Positions 55,411 through 64,000 of a stretch of 64,000 bases of DNA are shown in pieces. The stretch comes from Gnetum montanum (lineage: Eukaryota; Streptophyta; Gnetopsida; Gnetales; Gnetaceae): assembly GCA_015680685.1 (NCBI GenBank), contig MNCI01022113.1, positions 254,945 through 318,944 on the forward strand. The letters are read 5' to 3'. The position numbers and the translations under genes were made by a program. The notes below the pieces were generated by a model. It was not told where the DNA came from and did not search any database. It saw only the letters and a list, made by a program, of their open reading frames with translations. The stretch's first letter is position 1. The number at the start of each line of letters is the position of its first letter.

Positions 55411-57199
55411 AATAAGAAAGATCAATCAATAGCTTTCTTATTAGAAAACATTTGAGAATAGCATGCATAGATTAAAAAACTTAAGAAACATTATTTCAGA
55501 TAGTTTAGTAATGTGTTTATACAAACTATAGACAGTAAGAATATTTCTCCAAGAACTATGCATAATAGCAATATTTGTAGCTCTTTTAATAGAAAAGTTG
55601 AAAATAGCATGCATAGATAAAAGAAAAGTTAAGAAATTTCATTTCAAATGGTTTAGTAATGTGTTAAGAAACTATAGAAAGTAGGAATATTTTTCCAAAA
55701 AACTATAGATGGTAGGGATACTTGTCTACACTAATTCAGTTCAATCAATAGCTCTCTTATTAGGTAAAAGAATGTTAAGATAAAGATTAGGAATATTTTT
55801 TGACGATGACCAATGAAAATTGTGGCCCAAAACCCACAACTTTCAAACTAATAGATGAGCTTATTGACTACTATACTATACCCCCTAGGTGGTAAAGTTA
55901 ATTCTAAAAAAGAAAACTTTAAAAAATTGAAATGGCATCTAATTAAAATTTAAAAAATTTCATAGTGAACAACAATTAATTTCGCTCATTGCATTTAATA
56001 AAATAGAATATCATCATTTTCATGATTCAAAATCCATTTACATAGACTAAAGAATAACTTGCCTTTATTCAATGAAATATATTGTCTTGCATCTAATTGC
56101 ATAACTATTAAATTAATTAAATTAACACAATGTTCATCACTCAATGACATATAGGTCACTTGGTAAAAGTACCTAGTTGCTAATGATATAATCCCAAAGA
56201 ATAATTTAAAATATATGAAGTAACTGAATATAAAACATCATCAATACTACCTTAAAGATGGTGATTGTTGCACTAAAAATTTAATTTCTATGGTTAAGTT
56301 TCTTCCCCAATTTGGAAAATCTCTATGAAAGCTACTCATAAATAAAATTCAAGTAAAAATGCATTCAAATGGTTGCTATATATATATATGAAAATATTTC
56401 TATGGTTAAATTTGTGTTAGGTGTATGGTGTATTTGGATGGAAACCTTGTTGTGCAATGAACTAAGGTGGATAGAGCTTAGTAATATATGAATCAAGCAC
56501 CCAAATATTTCCCTTTAGAATTTATTTTTATTCTTGAAAAACTTGGAGATGCCTATGTGTGAGAGGCATGGAGGAAGCTTTTGGTAAAAAAGCTTGTAGG
56601 ATTATGGTTTGTGTTTCTCTCTACAATATTAGGAAGTAGAGTAAAGAAGCATTAAAGAGAGTTGATAAGACCATATTTTTTAATTCCTATGTAATCTATG
56701 AATTGGAAGAACAATGTAACTTGCTCTTCTTGATGAAAAGTATATGTAAATGATGTGAAGCATAAAATTGAATAGTGCACATATCAAAGCGAAAATGTCT
56801 AAGTTGAATGGATGCATTTTTCTTCAATTTCTAATGTTGCATGATTAACAAAATGTATAATTATAAAAGAGATCACATGAACATATTTAGAAAAATATAA
56901 TGAAATGGATTGGCTAAGAGCTTGCCCTAGCCCTACTAGTCTTTGATGACCTCCAAATTTCTCCCTTCAACATAGCCTCTCATGGATAGTCTTCTTTTTG
57001 TTGATATGATGTTCGATCTGAGACCAAATGTGGCATTGGAGCCAACAAGGAAAATTAAGTGAACATGCTAAAGTCAGATTTTGATATGATGTGTTTTTAA
57101 GATGATTTGATTGGTGTACAAAAAGGTAATTTCAATGCTCCATTTTCTTTGTCCATTTCAACATGGCCAAGAGATTCAATTACAAACGTGTTGTACATA
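55411..57199. other. Non-coding remainder of block B
   Basis: Matches 17,016-17,178 and 26,301-27,850. It shows the uninterrupted target of the gypsy insertion: ATATTTGT is followed directly by AGCTCTTTTAATAG. No gene seen. Confidence 0.5.
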
Positions 57200-57204
57200 G
57201 AAAT
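57200..57204. repeat. Target site duplication GAAAT, left
   Basis: GAAAT before the LTR start is repeated at 62,224-62,228. Copy A has GAAAC at the uninterrupted site (AGAAACTGGTTGCC). Confidence 0.9.
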
Positions 57205-57655
57205 TGTTAAATGTGTTTAATTGTTAAACATGTTTTTTTATTTATCCTAGTCTTTAGAAACTATCCTTAGGGATTTTTTTGATATTTTCATTCTTTAGAA
57301 GCTGAACGATTAGTTGTTATAGAAGTTGAAGGGTTTGATGTTACAGAAGTTGAAGGGTTGGTCATTACAAAAGTTGAAGGATCGACCATTATCAAAGTTG
57401 AACAGTTGGCTGTTATAGTGAAGGGTTGACCATTATAGAAGTTAAAGGGTCAACCATTATAGAAGTTGCTTCATATTAGGATTTAGTTGCTATTTTTTGT
57501 TGATTTATTTGTCTATTTAAAGGCCATTATCAGTTGAATAATAATGAGAAATTTAGTTACCTTTGTTTGCCCCTGTTTTGTTCTATTTTGTTGTTTTTTG
57601 TTAATTTGAGGCTAGCAATGCATAAGCTAGTAATGCAAAGCCTCAGAGGTTGACA
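57205..57655 (+). mobile_element. Copia 5' LTR with 24-bp repeats
   Basis: TGTTAAATGTG...GTTGACA. Contains seven tandem copies of a 24-bp unit (57,297-57,468), one of them shortened by four bases. Matches 61,794-62,223. Confidence 0.92.
57297..57468 (+). repeat. 24-bp tandem repeat in 5' LTR, seven units
   Basis: Unit AGAAGTTGAAGGGTTGGTCATTAC with variation in the second half. The same number of units is found in the 3' LTR. Confidence 0.92.
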
Positions 57656-57656
57656 A

Positions 57657-57668
57657 TGGTATTGAAGC
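57657..57668 (+). other. Primer binding site of copia element
   Basis: TGGTATTGAAGC, one base after the LTR, a mutated form of the initiator-tRNA-Met site TGGTATCAGAGC. Confidence 0.75.
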
Positions 57669-57774
57669 TCAATTCAGGAGGCTAAAGCGAAAGCCCAATT
57701 CAAGAGGCTAGAGAGAAAAGCACATTAGAGCACCTAGTTTAGGAGGCTAGAGAGAAGAGCATAGTAGTACATAA

Positions 57775-58663
57775 ATGGCCTTTGAAAATTTTGTATAGCC
57801 TACCATTCCACATTTTGATGGTCACTATGACCATTGGAGCATGTTGATGGAAAATTTCTTGAAGTCGAAGGTGTACTAGCAAGTTGTTGAAGATGGTGTG
57901 GTAGCACCGAAAGAAGCTAGAGGAATTGAGGTTGAAATATTTGAAGGCAAAGAATTATTTATTTCAAGCAATTAATCATTCTATCCTAGAGACTATTCTT
58001 AGCAAAGAAACTTCCAAGGATATTTGGGATTCTATAAAAAATAAATATTAGGAGTCTTCAAGAGTAAAGTGTGCATAACTTCAAGCCTTGAAAAGGGATT
58101 TTGAGACTGTATAGATGAAAGATGGGGAGTCTATTACTAGCTATTCTGCAAGGACAATGAGGATAGCTAATAACATGTGATTTCATGGTGAGAAGATGGA
58201 GGATGTGATTATTGTTGAGAAGATATTGCGTTCCCTATCCCCCATGTTTGATTATGTTGTTTGTTTAATTGAAGAATCCAAAGATGTTGATGCACTTTCC
58301 CTTGATAAACTTCAAAGTTCTTTGTTAGTCCATGAATAGAAGATGAATCAAAATTCAACTTTTGAAGAGCAAGCTTTGAAGGCTTCTACTTTTACTCATT
58401 TATCAAGAGGAAGAGGTAGAGGTAGAGGTAGAGGAAGAGGAAGAGGAAGAGGAGATCAAGGCAATAGAGATGGTAGTAGACATTTCAAAGGGGATAATGA
58501 TAAATTTCAAGGCAAAGGTAGAGGACAAGTTGACAAATCTAAGGTGGAATGCTTTAGATGTCATAAATATGAACAATTTTGTTTCGAATGGTACACTAAA
58601 CTACCCAATGACAAAGGAGAGAAATCAAATTTTATAGAAATGAAGGAGTCTGAGACTTTGTGA
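57775..58663 (+). pseudogene. Copia gag with RG-repeat and damaged zinc knuckle
   Basis: Starts MAFENFV and continues FDGHYDHWSMLMENFLKSK, the standard copia gag N-terminus, then ILETILSKETSKDIWDSI and MKDGESITSYSARTMRIANN in shifting frames. The last part (58,343-58,663) is open for 106 codons: a run of nine RG pairs coded by AGAGGT/AGAGGA repeats, then CFRCHKYEQFCFEW, a CCHC knuckle in which the His and last Cys are replaced. RNA packaging would be impaired. At least five stops precede it. Confidence 0.85.
58400..58455 (+). repeat. Hexanucleotide repeat coding Arg-Gly
   Basis: AGAGGT/AGAGGA repeated about nine times in gag, coding (RG)n directly upstream of the zinc knuckle. Confidence 0.9.
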
Positions 58664-59935
58664 TGGTGGTTCAGGCCAATTAAGAGTCTCAATCAAATGT
58701 ATGGTATGTGGATACTGGCTATAGCAACCATATGTGTGAATGTAAGTCTTCTTTTTCTTACTTAGATGAAAGTTTTCATTCTATAGTAAGTTTTGGTGAT
58801 TTTTCTATTGTAAATGTAATAGGAAAAAGGGATATTAACCTAGAACCAAGAATGGTTTTTTAGAAACAATTTCCAATGTTTTTTATGTTCTTGATTTGAA
58901 AAGCAGTTTGTTAATCATTTAGAAGGATGCTTATGAAATTTATGATCCTTCAAGAGGAGCTATTAAAATTGTTCAAATGAGCTTCAACAGATTATTTCCA
59001 TTGTGGATTGAAAGTGCTCAATCTTTCCTGAAGGCTAAAGTAAAAGACCCAACATTTCTTTGGCATTTTTGTTATGGCCACTTGAATTTTGAAGGATCAA
59101 AGACTTTGCAATACAAGAATGTGGTAACTGTTCTTCCTCAAATTATAATTCCTTCCTAAGTCTATGAAGAATGTATTGTTTGTAAACAACATCATTTTCA
59201 ATTCTTCAAGGAAAATCATGGAGAGCAAAGAATGTCCTTAAGCTGGTTCACTTTGACATTTGTGGGCTAATAAAGCATCTTCAAGTGGAGGTAAGAGGTA
59301 TTTGATCACATTAATTATACTAAAAAAAAAGTTGTGTTTATTTTTTGTAGGAGAAGTCTAAAGCTTTTAATTCTTTTAAAAGCTTCAAGATGCATGTTGA
59401 GAACGAGTTTGGAAAGATCCATAGTACTCTTTGTACAAATCATGAAGGAGAATATTGTTCAAAAGAGTTTGATGTTTTTTGTGAGAATCATGGCATTCAA
59501 AGAGATCTCATAGCTCCCTATACGCAACAAAAAAATGGTGTATTAGAGAGGAATAAAACCATCCTCAATATGGTGAGAAGTCTCTCGACAAGAGGAAGTA
59601 TTCCAAAGAGTTTCTGGCTAGAGGCTATGAATTGAAGCAACCATGTTTTGAACAGAAGTCCCACCTTTGCTATTCAAAACATGACACCAAAAGAGCCTTC
59701 AAGTGGGAGGAAAATAGTAGTGGATCACTTTAGAATCTATGGTTGCATTGTCTACACACATATCCTTGATGAGAAGACGAAGAAGCGGGAGGATAAGAGT
59801 GAAAAATGTATCTTTCTTGGTGTAAGTGAAGCATCCAAAGCATATAAATTTTATAATCCTCTAACAAAGAAGATTGTAACTAGCAGAGATGTCATCTTTA
59901 ATGAAGAGAGCACTTGGAATTGGAATGGATAGCAA
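58664..59935 (+). pseudogene. Copia protease and integrase (broken)
   Basis: Protease: VWYVDTGYSNHM near 58,700 with the DTG triad. Pre-integrase: LWHFCYGHLNFEGSKTL near 59,065 and CIVCKQHHFQF near 59,175. Integrase core in open pieces: NHEGEYCSKEFDVFCENHGI near 59,440 (the usual catalytic Asp of SDxGGE is Asn-His here), then IAPYTQQKNGVLERNKTIL near 59,510 with the catalytic Glu kept, and the C-terminal FRIYGCIVYTHI...EKCIFLGVSE to 59,932. Stops and one shift separate the pieces. Confidence 0.85.
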
Positions 59936-60145
59936 CCTACTTCAATTATTTTTGATAGTAAAACTATAGACTCCACAACACCTGAAACTACAGAACCTAG
60001 AAGTACAAACTTTGAAGCACCAAGAACTATGGAGGCTAAAATCCCAAAAGCAACAAAGGTTGAAGCACCAAGAAATATGGAGGTTGAGACTTCACCAACA
60101 ACAACAGTAATATAATCTCACTGTATTCAAAAAAGACCCTTATAG

Positions 60146-61758
60146 GTGATGGATTATGAGGTAACTGGGATTGACCAATCTGATGACCTAATCACTCACT
60201 TTGCTTTGTTTGTAGATTATGATCCCACAACTTTTGAAAGTGCTATTAAAGAATCAAAATGGAGAAAGGTATTGGAGGATGAAATAGAAGTCATTAAGAG
60301 AAATGGTACTTGGGAGCTAGTTAATCTTCTAAAAGCACACAAAACCATTGGTTTGAAGTGGGTCTTAAAAACAAAACTAAAGGAGACTAGTGAAGTTGAC
60401 AAGTATAAGGTGCAATTGGTGGCTAAGGGATACAAGCAAGAATATGGGATTGACTATAAAGAAGTATTTGCTCCTATTACAAGGCATGATACAATTAGAT
60501 TGGTGATAGCATTCGTAGCACAAAATTCATGGCCTATCTTCCAAATGGATGTCAAGTCTACATTCTTGCATGGAGGCTTCAAGGAACATGTATTTATTGA
60601 TCAACCCCCTATTTTTGTAAAGCTTAGCAATGAGCACAAGGTCTATAAATTAGAAAAGGCTTTGTATGGACTAAAACAAGCTCCAAGAGCTTGGTATAGT
60701 CATATAAATACCTATTTTTCTAAGGAAGGATTTCAAAAATGTCCATATGAGCATACACTTTTTACAAAGATTGATAGAGAAAAAGTGCTCATTGTATGTT
60801 TATATGTTCATGATTTTATTTTCACTAGGAATGATAGTGATTTTTTTGAAAAATTTAAGAAGCCAATGATGGAGGAGTTTGAAATGACTAATCTTGGAAA
60901 AATGCATTACTATCTTGACATGGAAGTAGTGCAATCCTCCATTGGAATATATATTTCTCAACTTAAGGATGTTAGAGAAATTTTGGAGAGGTTTAAGATG
61001 AAGTATTGCAATCATGTAAGCACTCTAATTAAGATTAGCTTGAGGCTAAACAAAGATCCTAAAGGAAGCAAGTGGAGGCTACACTTTACAAGCAAATTGT
61101 TTGGAGTCTAATGTATTTGATTACAACCAGACTTGATATAATGCATGTTGTGAGTCTTAGTAGTAGATACATGGAGTCTCCAAAGAAGATGCATTTATTG
61201 GCTGCTAAAAGAATATTTCGTTACTTGCAAGGGACTAAAGATTTTGGGCTTTTTTACAAGAAAGGTGAGAAATCTGATTTTGTAGGGTTTATTAATAGTG
61301 ATTATGCATGAGATCAAGATGATAGGAAGAGCACTTCGGAATATGTTTTTATGATGGGCATAGGGGCTGTTTCATGGTCATCTAAGAAGCTATCGATTGT
61401 CACATTGTCAACCATAGAGGCTGAATTTGTTGCTACAACATCTTATGCTTGCCAAGCTATTTGGCTAAGAAAAATTCTTAATGAAATATATTTCAAGCAA
61501 GAGGGGGCTACTACAATTTTCTATGACAACAATTCCACCATAAAGTTATTTGAAAATCCTATGCTAGATGGAAAAAGTAAGCATATTGATGTGAGATTTC
61601 ACTTCTTGCGTGATCTATGCAATGATGGTGTTATTAATTTGGTGTTTTGTAAGAGTAAAGATCAACTCATTGATATTCTAACGAAACCCCTCAAGTTATC
61701 AGCATTCCAGAGGTTGAGAAAGCAACTTGGAGTCTGCACATTGAGTGATTCTTTTTAA
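60146..61758 (+). pseudogene. Copia reverse transcriptase and RNase H (broken)
   Basis: The RT frame 60,146-61,111 is open for 321 codons: WVLKTKLKETSEVDKYK, LVAKGYKQEYGIDYKEVFAP, MDVKSTFLHGGFKEHVFI, LYGLKQAPRAWYSHI. The catalytic box reads YVHD (near 60,800), with His replacing the first Asp, which should abolish activity. Near 61,070 a one-base shift moves to the next frame: ATLYKQIVWSLMYL, RYLQGTKDFGLFYKKG, a stop at about 61,311, then RNase H SSKKLSIVTLSTIEAEFVA, YDNNSTIKLFENP, and an end at LRKQLGVCTLSDSF (61,758). Confidence 0.9.
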
Positions 61759-61782
61759 ACTGATACTTTGCAAACTTTTAGT

Positions 61783-61793
61783 TTATGAAAGGG
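61783..61793 (+). other. Polypurine tract of copia element
   Basis: TTATGAAAGGG immediately before the LTR start. Confidence 0.65.
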
Positions 61794-62223
61794 TGTTAAA
61801 TGTGTCTAATTGTTAAACATGTTTTCTTGTTTGTCCTAGTCTTTAGAAACTATCCTTAGGGATTTGATTGATATTTTGGTTCTTTAGAAGTTGAATGGTT
61901 GGCCATTACAGGAGTTGAAAGGTTTACCGTTATAGAAGTTGAAGGGTCGGTTGTTATAGAAGTTGAAGGGTCAACCATTACATAGGTTAAAGGGTCAACC
62001 ATTATAAAAGTTGAAGGGTCAAATGTTACAGAAGTTAAAGGGTCGACCGTTATAGAATTTTCTTCATATTAGGATTTAGTTGTTGTTTTTCATTGATGTA
62101 TTTGCCTATTTAAAGGCCATTATCAGTTGAATAAAAATGAGAAATTTAGTTGCCTCTATTTGCCCCTATTTTGTTCTTTTTTTTTTATTTGAGGCTAGTA
62201 GTGCATAGCCTCAAAGGCTAATA
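61794..62223 (+). mobile_element. Copia 3' LTR with 24-bp repeats
   Basis: TGTTAAATGTGTCTAATTG to GGCTAATA, followed by the GAAAT duplication. Seven 24-bp repeat units at 61,886-62,053. The terminal CA is mutated to TA. Confidence 0.92.
61886..62053 (+). repeat. 24-bp tandem repeat in 3' LTR, seven full units
   Basis: AGAAGTTGAATGGTTGGCCATTAC and six variants, 168 bases in total. Confidence 0.93.
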
Positions 62224-62410
62224 GAAATTGGGTTGCTATCAAATATAAAGGTGAAATGAAAGGTGAATTGAAAGTGAGTAAGTAATAGTTTATCCATATT
62301 ACTTGTTATTTCCAAAAGTCACTAACGCTAGATGTCTTACGATAGCATTTTTTACATGTATTAAAAATTTATGGGATGCATCTTCTAAATAGAATAAAAT
62401 AAAGAAATGA

Positions 62411-64000
62411 TTTTTTTTTTACATAATGCATTGATTCTATTTCTAATTATAGGAGCATTTTGGCCAAAATATTTGTATGAAGAAGTTATGACCACATGTT
62501 CATTTTCTATGGTAAATTTATGCATCACTACATGTGTCACAAATAATGATTTTAGTTTTTTGAACATTAACTTTGATTTTAGAATGCTACAAAAATTATC
62601 AAGAATATTAAGCATTTGCTACCATCATTCTATTGAATTTGAAATTAAGACAACATCATCAATATAAAGTAGAAGTTTAATAGGACTATATTTAATTATA
62701 ATTGCCAACTGAGTTGGTATTTTATGCATCTACTCTTCAAGTTCATCAATAAAAAGCCCAAAGAAAGTAGGAGAAAGAGAACATTCTTTTTTAACACCAA
62801 TAAAATTATCAAATAAAATTTCTTCTTGCCCATTTGAAAACTAAATACATATCTCTTTATAAAGTTATTAGATGACAAATAATAGTGAGGTGGTAACTTC
62901 TAAAATTTTAAAGCACTTTGATAACTTATTTCAAATGATAGAATCATAGACTTTAGAAAAATATATAAAGTAAATAAATATTTTAAAGTGATGAGATAAT
63001 CTACAGCGAAATCCTACCACCTAAATTCTTATTGTTTCATGTATTTAATTATTTTTAGCCCACATTCCAATGATGGATTCCAAAGTGGTGCTAAAATTTT
63101 TGGCAAAAATATTGCTAATTCTAATTAGTCTAACATTAAAGGGCATAATTTCTTTATTAATGCACTATTCATTTTCTAGTCCAACTTACACAACCAAATT
63201 TAACTTCTTCTAGACAACAGTCCATACTAATGGCCCTTCTCATTTAAGCATTTATTCATATAAGTTATCTATATAAGTAGCTTTTTGTGATGCTAGTCTT
63301 TCTGCCTCTTGCATTTTGTTATCAAAAGAAATACACATTAGATTATCTTGAAACTCTTTCATTTTATCATTATTATGAAATAAAGCTTGATAAAAATTTT
63401 CAATATCTTTAAGAGAGAAAACAGAATATGTTCTTCTGTTGATTAGAATTAATGTTAAGAACGTTTGAGATCCTTATTTATCATTTATAATAAATTAGTT
63501 TATCTTTGTCAACCAAATGACCTCTTCTTAGTTTGAATTAGATTTTTATATGATTTGATAGTCTTTGATGACATATGATTCTTCAATAAAATTCTAGATA
63601 TCTTACATTTTTGATCAAATCATTGTTAATATTTTATATTTTGACCTTTGAAAATATTAACGATATCTATAATTAGAGATTTTGTAAGACTTGGGTTCCA
63701 ATTGTTCTAAATTTCATTTTAAAAATCTTTCTTCCATTCTATAGTTATTTTGAAGTGATTTTGGCTCATGGAATATATGCTATGTATCTGTCAATAAAAT
63801 GTAGTATAAAAATTAATAACAAGATTCAATTATTTCTTCACATATTTCAAGACATTTGATGCTGCCAATATTCTCTAGGCTAGAAACAAGAAATTAATAT
63901 TGAAGTTGTGGTCTTTCAAAAGTGAGTCTTACAATAGACATGACAAACGTACTCAAACCTTAGCTTGTCTATTATTAAGCCCATTTACATGCTATTCTTT
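62411..64000 (-). pseudogene. LINE reverse transcriptase remnant, copy 2 (runs off window)
   Basis: Collinear with 41,575-43,171. On minus it reads the same RT blocks, with GVKKECSLSPTFFGLFIDEL and LLYIDDVVLISNS near 62,650-62,800 and FTIENEHVVITSSYKYF near 62,500. A run of ten T (62,411-62,420) lies at the sense 3' end and would be a poly(A) tail. It abuts block B at AATGA, so it probably inserted there. The 5' end is outside the window. Stops are frequent. Confidence 0.75.

Larger units (their letters stand above)
57205..62223 (+). mobile_element. Complete Ty1/copia element
   Basis: 5,019 bp with LTRs of 451 and 430 bp, a 5-bp duplication, PBS, PPT, and gag-protease-integrase-RT-RNase H in copia order. 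Coding regions contain stops, shifts and altered catalytic residues, so it is inactive but better preserved than the copia element at 28-40 kb. Confidence 0.93.
52500..62412. repeat. Segmental duplication, copy B (interrupted by copia element)
   Basis: Collinear with 13,946-28,077 once the gypsy insertion there (17,179-26,300) and the copia insertion here (57,205-62,228) are removed. It carries small deletions and numerous substitutions. It begins inside an otherwise unrelated context at ATTTACCAATCCTATCC and ends at AATAAAGAAATGATTT, where LINE sequence begins. Confidence 0.85.

Noticed and set aside
1-64000. tRNA, rRNA or snRNA genes
   Set aside because: None recognised by eye. The only tRNA-like boxes are the weak SINE-like ones near 15.8 and 54.2 kb.

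Overview
The window looks like nuclear DNA of a seed plant with a large, repeat-rich genome. A gymnosperm is plausible but not proven. It is AT-rich and intron-bearing, holds one recognisable plant transcription-factor gene, and is otherwise filled with old, heavily mutated Ty3/gypsy and Ty1/copia LTR retrotransposons, LINE fragments and degenerate tandem repeats. No operon, ribosome binding site or phage-like structure was seen.

Layout. 1-10,335: a rearranged gypsy element, with a minus-strand gag fragment joined near 1,036 to plus-strand pol, a long spacer, a 3' coiled-coil ORF (called ORF3 here), a polypurine tract and an LTR. 10,380-12,040: minus-strand copia gag, PBS and part of an LTR. 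12,065-12,610: a gypsy LTR fragment and a LINE RT fragment. 13,420-15,390: a low-copy island with an LBD (LOB-domain) pseudogene exon and, 1.2 kb downstream, an apparently intact two-exon LBD gene (133 aa). 17,179-26,295: a complete minus-strand gypsy element with two LTRs, a TCAAT target duplication, PBS and PPT, but only gag and ORF3 and no pol, so non-autonomous. 28,293-39,881: a decayed copia element interrupted by a third, 5'-truncated gypsy element (31,017 to about 36,745). 39,888-43,560: an unrecognised broken reading frame, short tandem duplications and a minus-strand LINE RT. 43,880-47,690: a degenerate array of roughly 24-26 bp units with higher-order repeats, continued at 51,730-51,960. 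Between these two parts lies a broken transposase of the Merlin (IS1016/IS1595-like) type at 49,435-50,370. 52,500-62,412: a diverged second copy of the 13,946-28,077 block, carrying a dead LBD copy and a complete copia insertion (57,205-62,223, TSD GAAAT). 62,411-64,000: a second copy of the LINE RT fragment, running off the window.

How it fits together. The two copies of the block of about 5 kb (13,946-28,077 and 52,500-62,412) have different later insertions, gypsy in the first and copia in the second. Each copy therefore shows the empty target site of the other. The three gypsy elements share an unusual plan: gag, then pol where kept, a spacer with an A- or purine-rich tract, an internal TATA-like region with a polypurine-like motif, ORF3, PPT and LTR. 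Their LTRs carry a CpG-containing GATATC...GTAC...GATATC palindrome next to the TATA box. In the complete element this motif is amplified as a 31-bp internal array upstream of ORF3.

The best candidates for something new are this internal promoter-like array, the Merlin-like transposase in a plant context, the degenerate 24-26 bp array, and the LBD gene with a CX2CX6CX4C finger. All calls were made by reading the sequence. No database search or alignment program was run, and boundaries marked approximate are by eye.
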